Source: Onthophagus taurus
Lineage: Eukaryota; Arthropoda; Insecta; Coleoptera; Scarabaeidae
DNA length: 64,000 nt
Reading direction: 5' to 3'
Assembly: GCF_036711975.1 (NCBI RefSeq)
Contig: NC_091973.1
Span: forward strand, 3,162,001 to 3,226,000
Notes under the pieces: generated by a model
The model's database searches: none
What the model was told of the DNA's origin: nothing
What the model saw: only the letters and a program-made list of their open reading frames with translations
Program-made: the position numbers and the translations under genes
Shown: positions 27,001-35,592 of the stretch, in pieces
How the letters are laid out: each line of letters starts with the position of its first letter
How positions within the stretch are numbered: the stretch's first letter is position 1

Positions 27001-30000
27001 GTATTGACTTTAGTTGATAAAATTCGATTATTATAAGGTAAATATTGCAACAATTCATTTTAATTGTTGCAATAAATCTAATAATTAAGAATGTAAGAGA
27101 ATTATTTTGACTAGGAGGGTTTTATGGCTTATTAAAGAAACCCACTGCATTCGGGACTTATTAGAAAAAAGTTTTAGTATAAAAGTTGTAGCAAATTTTA
27201 TCCATAGCATTTTTACTCTTTTACGGTATTTCTCTCAAATGCATAGATATCTAGATAATGTGAAAAGTAAGTGATATTGTTGTTTTACAATTTGTTGATG
27301 GTAGCCCACCGGATTCAGAACATGTTGGAAAAAAAGTTTTAGTATAAAAGTTGTAGCAAATTTTATCTTTAACAATATTGCTCTTTTATACTTTTGCTCT
27401 CAAATGCATAGATATCGAGGAAAATATGAAAATGTGAAATCATCGTTTTACATTTTGATGAAGGTAGCCCATCGGATTTGGAACATGTTAGAAAAAAAGT
27501 TTTAGTATAAAAGTTGTAGCAAATTTTCTTCTTAACAATATGGCTCTTTTACACTTTTGCTCTCAAATGCATAGATATTGAGAAAATGCGAAAAGTAGAT
27601 GATATCGTTGTGTTCCAATTTATTGATGGTAGCCCAATGATTTCAGAACATATTAGAAAAAAAGTTTTAGTATGAAAGTTGTAGTAAACTTTATCTTTAA
27701 CAATATAAAGCTGCTCTCTTATACTTTTGCTCTCAAATGCATAGATATCGAGGAAAATATGAAAATGTGAAATCATAGTTTTACTTTTTGATGAAGGTAG
27801 CCCATCGGATTTGGAACGTGTTAGAAAAAAAGTTTTAGTATAAAAGTTGTAGCAAATTTTCTTCTTAATAATATCGCTCTTTTATACTTTTGCTCTCAAA
27901 TGCATAGATATCGAGATAATGTGAAAAGTAGGTGATATCGTTATTTTACAATTTGTTGATGATAGCTCACCAAATTCAGAACATGTTAGAAAAAAAGTTT
28001 TAGTATGAAAGTTGTAGTAAACTTTATTCTTAACAATATTGCTCTTTTATACTTTTGCTCTCAAATGCATAGATATCGAGGAAAATATGAAAATGTGAAA
28101 TCATCGTTTTACTTTTTGATGAAGGTAGCCCATCGGATTTGGAACATGTTAGAAAAAAAGTTTTAGTATAAAAGTTGTAGCAAATTTTACTTTTGCTCTC
28201 AAACGCATAGATATTGAGAAAATGCGAAAAGTAGATGATATCGTTGTGTTCCAATTTATTGATGGTAGCCCAATGATTTCAGAACATATTAGAAAAAAAG
28301 TTTTAGTATGAAAGTTGTAGTAAACTTTATCCTTAACAATATTGCTCTCTTATACTTTTGCTCTCAAATGCATAGATATCGAGGAAAATATGAAAATGTG
28401 AAATCATCGTTTTACTTTTTGATGAAGGTAGCCCATCGGATTTGGAACGTGTTAGAAAAAAAGTTTTAGTATAAAAGTTGTAGCAAATTTTCTTCTTAAC
28501 AATATCGCTCTTTTACACTTTTGCTCTCAAATGCATAGATATCGAGAAAATGCGAAAAGTAGATGATATCGTTGTTTTCCAATTTATTGATGGTAGCCCA
28601 ATGATTTCAGAACATATTAAAAAAAAGTTTTAGTATGCAAGTTGTAGCAAATTTTATACTTAACAATATTGCTCTTTTAGACTTTTGCTCTCAAATGCAT
28701 AGATATCGAGGAAAATATGAAAATGTGAAATCATCGTTTTACTTTTTGATGAAGGTAGTCCATCGGATTTGGAACATGTTAGAAAAAAAGTTTTGGTATA
28801 AAAGTTGTAGCAAATTTTATTCTTAACAATTTTACTCTTTTATACTTTTGCTCTCAAATGCATAGATATCGAGGAAAATATGAAAATGTGAAATCATCGG
28901 TTTACATTTTGATGAAGGTAGCCCACCGGATTCAGAACATGTTAGAAAAAAAGTTTTAGTATAAAAGTTGTAGCAAATTTTCTTCTTAACAATATGGCTC
29001 TTTTACACTTTTGCTCTCAAACGCATAGATATTGAGAAAATGCGAAAAGTAGATGATATCGTTGTGTTCCAATTTATTGATGGTAGCCCAATGATTTCAG
29101 AACATATTAGAAAAAAAGTTTTAGTATGAAAGTTGTAGTAAACTTTATCCTTAACAATATTGCTCTCTTATACTTTTGCTCTCAAATGCATAGATATCGA
29201 GGAAAATATGAAAATGTGAAATCATCGTTTTACTTTTTGATGAAGGTAGTCCATCGGATTTGGAACATGTTAGAAAAAAAGTTTTGGTATAAAAGTTGTA
29301 GCAAATTTTATTCTTAACGATTTTACTCTTTTATACTTTTGCTCTCAAATGCATAGATATCGAGGAAAATATGAAAATGTGAAATCATCGGTTTACATTT
29401 TGATGAAGGTAGCCCACCGGATTCAGAACATGTTAGAAAAAAAGTTTTAGTATAAAAGTTGTAGCAAATTTTCTTCTTAACAATATGGCTCTTTTACACT
29501 TTTGCTCTCAAACGCATAGATATTGAGAAAATGCGAAAAGTAGATGATATCGTTGTGTTCCAATTTATTGATGGTAGCCCAATGATTTCAGAACATATTA
29601 GAAAAAAAGTTTTAGTATGAAAGTTGTAGTAAACTTTATCCTTAACAATATTGCTCTCTTATACTTTTGCTCTCAAATGCATAGATATCGAGGAAAATAT
29701 GAAAATGTGAAATCATCGTTTTACTTTTTGATTAAGGTAGCCCATCGGATTTGGAACATGTTAGAAAAAAAGTTTTGGTATAAAAGTTGTAGCAAACTTT
29801 CTTCTTAACAATATGGCTCTTTTACACTTTTGCTCTCAAATGCATAGATATCGAGATAACGTGAAAAGTACGTGATATCGTCGTTTTACAATTTAATGAA
29901 GGTAGCCCACCGGATTCGAAACATGTTAGAAAAAAAGTTTTAGTATAAAAGTTGTAGCAAATTTTCTTCTTAACAATATCGCTCTTTTACACTTTTGCTC

Positions 30001-31028
30001 TCAAATGCATAGATATCGAGATAACGTGAAAAGTACGTGATATCGTCGTTTTACAATTTAATGAAGGTAGCCCACCGGATTCGAAACATGTTAGAAAAAA
30101 AGTTTTAGTATAAAAGTTGTAGCAAATTTTCTTCTTAACAATATCGCTCTTTTACACTTTTGCTCTCAAATGCATAGATATCGAGATAACGTGAAAAGTA
30201 CGTGATATCGTCGTTTTACAATTTAATGAAGGTAGCCCACCGGATTCGAAACATGTTAGAAAAAAAGTTTTAGTATAAAAGTTGTAGCAAATTTTATCCT
30301 TAACAATTTAAGTCTTTTACAGTTTTGCTCTCAAATGCATAGATATCGAGATAATGTGAAAAATACATGATACCGTTATTTTACAATTTATTGATGGTAG
30401 CCCAATGATTTCAGAACATATTAGAAACAAGTTTTAGTATAAAACTTGTAGCAAATTTTATTCTTAACAATATTGCTCTTTTACACTTTTACTCTCAGAT
30501 GAATAGAAAAATATAAAAATCTGAAAAATAGGTGGTATCATATCTTAACACTTCTGCATAAGTAAATCCTGATACTAGCAGAATTAATGCTGCCATTAAA
30601 ACAAGATATAAAGAGATGCTGTAAGCATATTGATAGGAATATTTTGTTGAGCAACCTTGAAAATAAAGACATCTCAAATTCTGCTATTACATCTCAATGT
30701 TTATCGTTTTCTTGTAAATTAAAAATTATTTTTTTTCCTTATTAGTAATTGTATGCTAATTGAATATCTGGTCAACATTAAGTCTTTTTGTGTTTATTTA
30801 AATTTATGTAGATTAAAACAGTTTAAATTATTTGTTATAGGTCGTGGAGCAGCGATGATAATTGAAAGTTTATGTCTTTTCTATCATATGGAATGTTTCA
30901 AATGTTGTGTGTGCCACATGAGGCTTGGTGACGGCCGTATGGGCACAGACGTCAGAGTACGCAATCAGAAATTACACTGCCACAATTGTTATTCAAGCGA
31001 AGACGGAGTCAAATTCAGTTGCGTTTAA
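1..31028 (+). CDS. smash: LMO7/Smash-like LIM-domain protein, 3' part (7 exons)
   Basis: The reading frame is open from base 1, so the 5' end lies outside the window. Exons: 1-582, 636-839, 5444-5886, 5938-6112, 6177-6307, 6491-6654 and 30841-31028; all phases agree and give 628 residues plus stop. The N-terminal part is disordered and charged, with a proline run (PPPPPP) and the segment RRINSTKRIKKE. The C-terminus is one complete LIM zinc-binding domain: CSNC, then GRGAAMIIESL, HMECFKCCVC and a closing CHNC. A LIM domain at the extreme C-terminus with GRGAAMIIE is typical of the LMO7/LIMCH1 family; in flies the member is Smash, a junctional protein that binds Bazooka and actomyosin regulators. 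The adhesion role is inferred from the family. Intron 2 (840-5443) carries transposons; intron 6 (6655-30840) carries three other genes. LIMCH1-like naming is equally possible. Confidence 0.82.
862..914 (+). repeat. degenerate half-copy of the long-palindrome repeat
   Basis: The run GAACTAACACTAGAAAC, followed by TTCGGGTTTTGCCGTGCGT and CTTTAAAG, matches one arm and apex of the palindromes arrayed at 22.15-23.7 kb and 35.6-37.4 kb. It lies next to the left arm of an inverted-repeat transposon in intron 2 of the LIM gene. Only one arm is present. Confidence 0.6.
1575..1686 (-). pseudogene. relic of a mariner/IS630-superfamily transposase C-terminus
   Basis: Reading the minus strand gives SDLTPLDSF and, after a one-base frameshift, LWGKIKNELYNTPVRSREVLEN. 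This resembles the (S)PDLTPLDFFLWG block that ends many mariner-related transposases. The rest of the catalytic domain is missing, and the retroelement's 3' tail abuts the fragment directly. It is non-functional. Confidence 0.6.
1687..4510 (-). mobile_element. 5'-truncated non-LTR retrotransposon (CR1/Jockey-like), frameshifted
   Basis: The main frame, 4510-2243 on the minus strand, begins inside the endonuclease (GDLNINMLDFN; then SDHNLVQCD) and continues into a reverse transcriptase: LADLRPISILPVISKVLE, SGFRPNHSCTTALL, LDYSKAFDKVNH, GVPQGSILAPLLFSLY and the catalytic YADD. The frame breaks near 2243-2264, where the C-terminal extension continues in another frame to 1917. ORF1 and the endonuclease N-terminus are absent. 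The 3' end carries an (ATT)n tail at about 1687-1701. Clade assignment is by motif appearance only. The copy is probably dead because of the truncation and frameshift. Confidence 0.9.
5275..5354. repeat. near-perfect 29-bp inverted repeat (hairpin)
   Basis: The left arm 5275-5303 and right arm 5326-5354 are complementary at 28 of 29 positions (one C/G mismatch), with a 22-base loop. It lies 90 bp upstream of LIM-gene exon 3, so it would fold in the pre-mRNA. Confidence 0.85.
6735..7513 (-). CDS. unrecognised 195-residue single-pass membrane protein (4 exons)
   Basis: Exons on the minus strand: 7513-7498, 7439-7377, 7305-7142 and 7079-6735; phases are consistent. The first coding exon is only 16 bases and encodes MWHWI. 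An N-terminal hydrophobic stretch (WIVAFGFIILTLRYFW) should act as a signal anchor. It is followed by an acidic and polar tail with a basic patch (RSRRQRRR, about residue 90) and an acidic C-terminus (KKELSKDKDD). I do not recognise the family. It is nested in the 24-kb intron of the LIM gene, opposite in strand, and ends 80 bp from that intron's donor. It is separate from the giant gene downstream, which has its own stop codon at 8169. Exon 1 is the least certain part. Confidence 0.7.
7514..8168. repeat. spacer with relic of the dispersed ~100-bp core repeat
   Basis: This lies between the membrane-protein start and the giant gene's stop. About 7866-7975 contains CTACAACTTTTGTTTTAAAA and then TATTTATGCATCTGAGAGC, both diagnostic of the core found in the arrays at 27-30.5, 48.5-50.2 and 59.8-62.3 kb. 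Here the two blocks are in swapped order, as if two adjacent partial units survived. I see no gene. Confidence 0.65.
8169..25015 (-). CDS. giant (4,390 aa) low-complexity protein, unrecognised, 10 coding exons
   Basis: Exons: 25015-25000, 21762-21594, 21538-21211, 21161-20276, 20223-19882, 19827-17530, 17467-15995, 15942-12573, 12514-8554 and 8498-8169. Every junction has GT..AG and matching phase; the sum is 13,173 nt. The 16-base first exon encodes MGQIT, with Gly2 and Ser6 suggesting possible N-myristoylation. Residues about 1-170 look folded and contain a CQCHVCVARAMCH cluster. Then come lysine blocks (KKKK about every 30 residues, ~200-460), an acidic run (~560), a heptad repeat NPQPIQQ (~10 copies, ~810-880), three SPRYY..KES..LPKKSCLKKPS repeats (~1500-1650), a second possibly folded segment (~1845-2000, around QHLADLKSHGG), a Lys/Glu/Ala coiled coil (~2180-2260) and long polar stretches to the end. 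A scaffold or structural role would be a guess. The gene lies antisense in the LIM-gene intron, and its intron 1 holds a palindrome array. It could still be two genes, but phase continuity argues for one. Confidence 0.8.
22150..23690. repeat. array of ~10 long palindromes (~100 bp each, ~125-bp period)
   Basis: Each unit runs ACTAACAC(A/T)AGACCTAG, then AACTAGAATCATTCGGG and TTTAGCC, then a self-complementary apex (CGTCTTGAGAGACG), then the reverse complement back out. Arms are about 45 bp and nearly perfect. Apices lie near 22297, 22415, 22531, 22661, 22783, 22903, 23032, 23161, 23288 and 23533, with a degenerate unit near 23630. Most left arms read CCTAG where the right arms read CTCGG, so the asymmetry is fixed in this array. 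It lies in intron 1 of the giant gene and antisense in intron 6 of the LIM gene. Confidence 0.95.
23890..24425. repeat. degenerate short tandem repeat (AGCAGTAT..TAGTCTTTTGGAA type)
   Basis: Phrases such as AGCAGTATTTAGTCTTTTG, GGAAGCAGTAGGTA and TCTTTTCCAAGCAG recur irregularly about every 25-50 bases over half a kilobase. The copies are too diverged to define one unit by eye. No long open frame runs through it. Confidence 0.5.
24781..24818. promoter_or_regulatory. eight-unit perfect heat-shock element
   Basis: Eight alternating GAA and TTC triplets occur at exact 5-base spacing from 24781 to 24818: GAA-TG-TTC-TA-GAA-CA-TTC-GG-GAA-CA-TTC-GG-GAA-CC-TTC. HSF trimers bind three such units, so eight in phase is a very strong site. 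A TATAAATA lies 74 bases downstream on the plus strand (24892-24899). The site is about 180 bp inside intron 1 of the giant minus-strand gene and about 890 bp upstream of the 177-residue plus-strand gene. Which gene it serves is not shown. Confidence 0.85.
25097..25132 (-). promoter_or_regulatory. core promoter of the giant gene (TATA-like plus initiator)
   Basis: On the minus strand TATTTAA (25132-25126) lies about 26-32 bases upstream of TCAGTT (25102-25097), which matches the insect initiator TCAGTY. Transcription would start near 25100. The 5' leader would be about 85 bases, ending at the ATG at 25015, with the first donor just after 25000. Spacing and order fit a focused TATA/Inr promoter. 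This is inferred from sequence only. Confidence 0.6.
25142..25210. repeat. imperfect hairpin next to the giant-gene promoter
   Basis: The left arm 25142-25161 (AAAAAACAACAGACAATCGC) pairs with 25190-25210 except at two purine positions that still allow G-U pairing in one strand's RNA. The loop contains a further TTCCG/CGGAA pair. It is 10 bases upstream of the TATA-like box. It could be a short non-coding hairpin or a miniature transposon relic. Confidence 0.55.
25216..25705. other. upstream region of the 177-residue gene
   Basis: AT-rich and without long open frames. Near 25635-25675 are a GTCGACGATCGAC palindromic stretch and a repeated AAGTTGAGTTGTGTTT phrase, probably in the 5' leader. 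No clear TATA box was identified. Confidence 0.3.
25706..26289 (+). CDS. unrecognised 177-residue protein (2 exons)
   Basis: Exons 25706-25976 and 26027-26289 join in phase (Gly, then Glu-Pro) across a 50-base intron. The ATG has an AAAA lead. Residues about 12-50 are strongly hydrophobic and aromatic with scattered charges (MINFLYVFFETFADYVNF), compatible with an amphipathic or membrane-associated helix pair. The rest is polar: a serine/threonine-rich middle, an arginine-rich segment (RPIRYRRSRG) and an acidic C-terminus (EQEEDTDS). I do not recognise the family. It lies in the 24-kb intron of the LIM gene on the same strand. The eight-unit heat-shock element is about 890 bp upstream. Confidence 0.65.
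26415..26765. repeat. three tandem ~142-bp copies downstream of the 177-residue gene
   Basis: TACAGTTTAAGTTATAAAAC recurs near 26441, 26581 and 26725. Intervening blocks such as CATCGTTCCATGAGGAAATC and TTCAAGAATGATGATGAATC are also repeated. They probably lie in the 3' UTR and are over 90% alike by eye. Confidence 0.75.
27170..30520. repeat. satellite array, ~163-bp unit, with 491-bp three-unit higher-order repeat
   Basis: About 20 units each contain CTCTCAAATGCATAGATAT, a variable middle (types ending GGTAGCCCATCGG, GGTAGCCCAATGA or GGTAGCCCACCGG), GAAAAAAAGTTTTAGTATAA and AGTTGTAGCAAATTTT. Identical features recur at 28635, 29126 and 29617, exactly 491 bases apart, so three unit types alternate in order there. 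From about 29830 to 30330 the array switches to near-identical single units of about 163 bp. The half-unit GTTGTAGCAAATTTTATTCT..AACAATATTGCTCT is the reverse complement of the core in the 48.5-50.2 and 59.8-62.3 kb arrays. All of it lies in intron 6 of the LIM gene. Confidence 0.92.
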
Positions 31029-32040
31029 TTTTTTTTTATTAGTTTTTTTTGTAGATATGCGATTGTTCGATGTACAGATATTGTTATACATATTCGTATA
31101 ATTGATGAATTGTTTCAATTTGATTTTTCTTCGTCCCTATTGTACTATAATAACGCATAAAATTAAACTTAAAAAAATAAATAAAAAATAACGCGATTAA
31201 AAAGAGTTGTTAAATAATAATTTGATAACTTTTTTTCTATCTTTTTATGTGTATTATTTTTGCCCTGATTCATTAGGTTGTGTTTATATAAAAATTAACA
31301 ATATTTATTATATCGTATTTAACGTATAGAGAAGAAAGTTTATATATGAATATAATGCATCTACTCCTAGTGCAGCTCAGCGGTAGAAAAAATTATGTTT
31401 GCAAAGTTTACTATATGTTCAAAGTGAGTAATTATTGCAGCGATTCAATTATTATTATTATTGTTATATAAATTGTCTATATGTGAAAGTTATTATATTT
31501 AGTTTATTGTAAATTTACTTATCATTCTAATAAAAAAATCCCATAAGTATTTAAAACTGATTTTATTATTTCAATTTAAAATTACTTACCTTAACTTAAA
31601 TAAAATAAAATAACATAAAATAAGGTTAAAAAGGTAATGAAATAACGATGGTTTATTTTTACATTGGATGTATTTTATTAAACAGTTGTAACAAATTTTG
31701 ATAACTTAAAAAAATAATTCACGTTACGATTAAACGTAATCATTCTCAAAATAAGATATCCAATGCACACTTTATATAGTTATATATTATTTTTTACTTT
31801 GTCGGCCAGTCCACTTATCGTAAACATAATTTTGACCATAATATCGAAAACAAAGCAGACTACATGTTTGAAATACTATAAATAACCGCCGACAATTATT
31901 ACTCGTTAATATATTATCGTAATAATAGAATAGCGTGCGAAAGCATCACCGAAAAAAAAAAAACAAAATAATAATACGAATGGAAATGAATACTTATTCT
32001 TTTTCATCTTCATTTAAATTCTTGCTCTTTCATTTTTAAT
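31029..32040. other. convergent 3' ends of the LIM gene and arginine kinase
   Basis: This AT-rich region holds the 3' UTRs of both genes. An AATAAA at about 31176 is about 150 bases past the LIM-gene stop. No further coding sequence or repeat family is evident. Confidence 0.5.
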
Positions 32041-33259
32041 TTACAACTCTTTTTCAATCTTGATGATCTCGGCGATGCCATCGTACATCTCTTTGACAGC
32101 ATCGAATTCAGTCAAACCCATACGCCTCTTGTTAGAGATATCGTAAATACCACCTTCGGCTTCGGTGTGTTCACCGCGAGTACCGCGGACTTGCAAGTTG
32201 TACTTGGCAGCGACTTCTTCAAGTTTGGCTTTGTTAGCGGCAAGTTTTGGTACTTTAATGTGTACGGAAGCGCGTACAGTTGTACCCAAGTTGGTTGGGC
32301 AGAAAGTTAAGAAGCCCAATCTATCGTTATGAGAGAAGGGAATACGTTTTTCGATATCATTAACAGCAGTTACGAGACGTCTGTAAACTTCTCCCAAATC
32401 GCCACCCATTTGCATGGAAATAAGACGAAGATGATCTTCTTCGTTACACCATACCAAGAAGGTTTTGTTGTCGTTGTGGTAAATACCACGCCCAGTTGGC
32501 CAGAAACGGCACGCGTTGGCAGCTTGCAAGAAACGGTCACCTTCTTTGAATAAGAAGTGATCATCGATGAGTTTTTGTTGAACATCTTTGCTCATTCCAG
32601 TTAACGGGTAGAAGGTTCCCTTCAATTCGCCTTCAAGTCCAGAGAGAGTTGTCGAAACTTTTTGTTCCATTTCTTTGTATTGTTCTTCAGTTAAGCATGG
32701 GTTGAATGGATAACCTTCCATGGAACGGCCGCAACGAACGCGAGTTGAAACAACGTATTCGCCGGCTGGGTCAAGATTGCCGAAGGTGTTAACATCACCC
32801 CAGTTCTTGGGTGGGTGATTATCAGTTTTCTTGAAACCACCGTGGTAGTCTTCGATGATCGGGTCGAATAAGTCGGCAAAAACGGTGTAGGATTCAGCAT
32901 CGGGGGCGTAGATACCGACGCCGGAATCCGGATTTTCAACACCTAAACAATTTTAATAAAATAAAGTTTATCTTTTCTTCAAGTATGTTGTAAATATTGA
33001 CGCAATACACCTTGTTATCAAAAGCAAATAAGTAAGCAAGGATTTGTTTGGATTCGATAAAGGTTTCGAAAATTTGTTAAAAAAATGAATTACCAGATTG
33101 GATTACATCGAGAAGGGATGAACCAAAAGAAGTTTTCTTGGTCTTAAGGTTGTCGAAGACCTCCTTGGTCAAGTACTTCTTGAGGAGCGATTTGGAATCG
33201 CTGGCCTCCAATTTTTTGAAGCCAGCTTCCAATTTATCCAAAACTGCTTGATCAACCAT
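32041..33259 (-). CDS. Argk: arginine kinase, 355 aa
   Basis: Exons 33259-33094 and 32942-32041 join in phase (SG then VENPD) to 355 residues, the usual length. The enzyme reversibly transfers phosphate between ATP and arginine and buffers ATP in muscle and other cells. Family hallmarks are the N-terminal [14 protein letters not shown], the guanidino-specificity region [44 protein letters not shown], the catalytic-cysteine motif CPTNLGT and the flexible-loop region [14 protein letters not shown]. The coding sequence is intact. A shared exon begins at an acceptor just above 33272, so the standard start at 33259 is preceded by 13 bases of spliced leader. It is convergent with the LIM gene. Confidence 0.98.
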
Positions 33260-33503
33260 TATGTCAGATTTTCTATTCATCAAAAAAAAATAATTAGAAT
33301 GTTACATTTAATGTTAAAAAATAATTAATAAATATTTACATGTTTGTATTAACTTAGGACGACAATTAAACAAAATTAGTCCGAAGTTAATTAATTAAAT
33401 TTTTTTTTAATTAAAATTATTTTTACATATATATATACAAATACAGACGAATACGTGGACCATGCAGATACCGACACCGATCTTTCTTTAATGAATTACA
33501 AAC

Positions 33504-33562
33504 CCTGATTTTTGTTCTTCTTTAGCCTTTTTGGGGCTGTCCTTTGATGTGCAACCGCCCAT
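33504..33562 (-). CDS. Argk: alternative first coding exon of arginine kinase (myristoylation-type N-terminus)
   Basis: The minus strand from 33562 reads MGGCTSKDSPKKAKEEQKS and then GG before a GTTTGT donor. Joined to the acceptor at 33272 it continues in phase as G-KSDI-MVDQ, adding 24 residues to arginine kinase. MGGCTS fits the N-myristoylation pattern (Gly2, small residue or Ser/Thr at position 6) with an adjacent cysteine that could be palmitoylated and a lysine-rich stretch. A stronger donor (GTAAGA) lies just upstream of this ATG, after 33580. One leader exon could therefore give the short form with that donor or the long form with the later one. Confidence 0.6.
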
Positions 33563-34097
33563 GTTAATTTTTTTCTTACCGATTTCCTTCCTTTAGAATA
33601 ACAACAAAAAAAACGAATCGACCACGAACGGGGGATGAAGAAGAATTTTAAAAAACCACTATTCTAGGGACACTACTACTACTAAACTCTAAATAACTCA
33701 ATGGGGATAACCAGGCATACATTAGAAAAACCGACGCCCACAGCACCCCGGACGACGTCCAAAACTGTACTTGACTGTCGCCGAATAACCCACCAAAATC
33801 CAACCCCTCTCGCTATCACACCGTATCGATCGATACTGTGCTCTCTTCAAATATGAACGCTTTTCAACACTCAAAACTTGGAATTAATAGCCCTATCTAA
33901 AAGATTTTTTTATCTTTTTATTGCTGGTTATCTTATATATCACCATCAATCCTAAATGCAATAAATCTAGACTTTATCTTCATCAATATGACATTAAAAA
34001 AATTATACATTCAATATTAATAAAAAAAAATTACTTGTAAATCCCTCGTGATAAACATATTACATACACCGGGTATTACATTATTTCGTTATAAAAA
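33563..34097. other. arginine kinase 5' leader and promoter region
   Basis: A likely leader exon ends at the donor after 33580 (GAAATCG, then GTAAG on the minus strand). Around 33825 is a TATCGATCGATA palindrome. No obvious TATA box was found. No protein-coding sequence is seen. Confidence 0.35.
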
Positions 34098-34285
34098 TTA
34101 ACCCTTAACAAAAAAAAATGAATATGGGTATTGACCTTCCCTGGGTTGAAATTCGCGCAAGCCCAGTTCTGTTTTAGTTACATAACATGAATATACCACA
34201 TGATTGCAAAAATTTTCAACCGCAACTTTGTATTTTTTACAGTACCAACGGAATGACATTGCTGAATCGGGACGAATTAGCACGC
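34098..34285 (-). CDS. candidate C-terminal exon, unrecognised cysteine-containing protein
   Basis: From an acceptor (ATCCAG) before 34285 the minus strand reads a 61-residue segment with phrases SFRWYCKKYKVAVENFC, VYSCYVTKTELG and QPREGQYPYS, then a stop at 34098. The aromatic and cysteine content looks like real protein. I could not link it to an upstream exon with certainty. The proline-rich gene at 37784-38458 is the nearest same-strand candidate, with the palindrome array in the intervening intron. It could also be a pseudogene. Confidence 0.35.
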
Positions 34286-35530
34286 CTGGATGATTGTATG
34301 AGTCATTTCGATGGGAGTTGTCGCGAAATAATGCGTAATAACACCAAAAAAAAAATTAAATCCAACAGAAAATTTATCTAAACTTACAACTTATCCAATT
34401 AGATCTAATTTAGGTTCGTTAAAAAAATTCATACGCCGGGTACTAAGTTTTTAGCCGGTTTAACCACGTTGGTTTTTTTAAAAGTTTTTTTATTTATAAA
34501 TTAAATAAATTGAGATGTGGCGAAATAGTTTTATGAAAAATTGTTGTGTAAAAAAATGTTCTTACCAAAGAACTAGAGTTCGAACCCGGTACGAACACTC
34601 ACTGATGAAGGTTCCAAGTAAACTGAATGAGGTTCCTATCCTACCTTCTGCATAGGTACTTGTTACCCCACCATCTCGTGACGTATACTAGAAATTTTAT
34701 ATAGCCCGAATGACCTAAAGGTCGTATAAACCACAAAATTATACCTCATTTTTATTAAAAATATAATACAATTACTTGTTGAACTATCCCCATTTTCTAA
34801 TCTAATCTAAATCATTAATACTTTTTAAAATTAACACCATTTTCGAACTCCAAATCATCTTTATCGTTTAAAATTAATCCAATTGTATACAAAACATTAA
34901 TTAATTAATTCATTTCAAATCGATGAAACATCTAATTTTCTAAACAACGCGATTCAACAAATTTTTAGGAAGATTTCGATTTAAAAATAGACCTCGTTAA
35001 AACGCATTATGTAACGCCCAGTTTAACGCTTAACACAAATTTTTATTTAAAATTTCGATTCAAAAAAAACTTTACGTAATCAACCTTCATTTAATAAATA
35101 AGTTAATAACTAATCACCTCGTTAAAGCACTATAAATTAAATAAATTCGATTTAATGAAAGATAAGACAACATTTACACTCGAAAAGTCTATGTACCGTA
35201 TAACTGATTGATTATTTCGAGAAACCTTGATAACACATGACGAATACTCACGTTTTATCAATAACCAATCGATGTTAATATGTATAAATAAACGTTTTCA
35301 AATTAAGCTAAAATTTGAAGTCAATTTTTTTTATTTTATCAATGATTTGTATAAATTATCTATAGTCATTGTGATATTGTTATATTATTAATAAGTAATA
35401 TAAATTTAAAAAACTAAATGACTTTATCATTTTATTAAGGAAATATTAAAAAAATATTTTTATTAATTTAAACGAAAAAATCCAATAATTAAACAATTCA
35501 ATATCCAAGTCATACATATAGATAATCAGA
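34286..35530. other. AT-rich intergenic region
   Basis: No convincing coding sequence. Near 34570-34760 is less AT-rich sequence with an AGTTCGAACCCGG stretch of unknown origin. The rest is homopolymer-rich. Confidence 0.3.
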
Positions 35531-35592
35531 TACAGTAAAACCTCGATATAACGAATTAATACAGAGAAGAGAGTGTCCGTTATAGCCAAAAG
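35531..35592 (+). mobile_element. pogo/Tigger-like terminal inverted repeat (single end)
   Basis: TA followed by CAGTAAAACCTCGATATAACG is the characteristic end of pogo-family transposons, including the TA target site, and a subterminal TCCGTTATAGCC follows. No matching opposite end or transposase is visible in the window. It runs directly into the palindrome array beginning at about 35593. Confidence 0.7.

Noticed and set aside
28635..29808. Three nearly identical 63-residue frames 491 bp apart
   Set aside because: They are chance frames recurring with the satellite's higher-order period; no splice context or protein-like conservation.
34510..34680. tRNA-like or SINE-like boxes (TGGCGAAATAG, AGTTCGAACCC)
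   Set aside because: No tRNA fold or second copy could be found by eye; box matches alone are weak.
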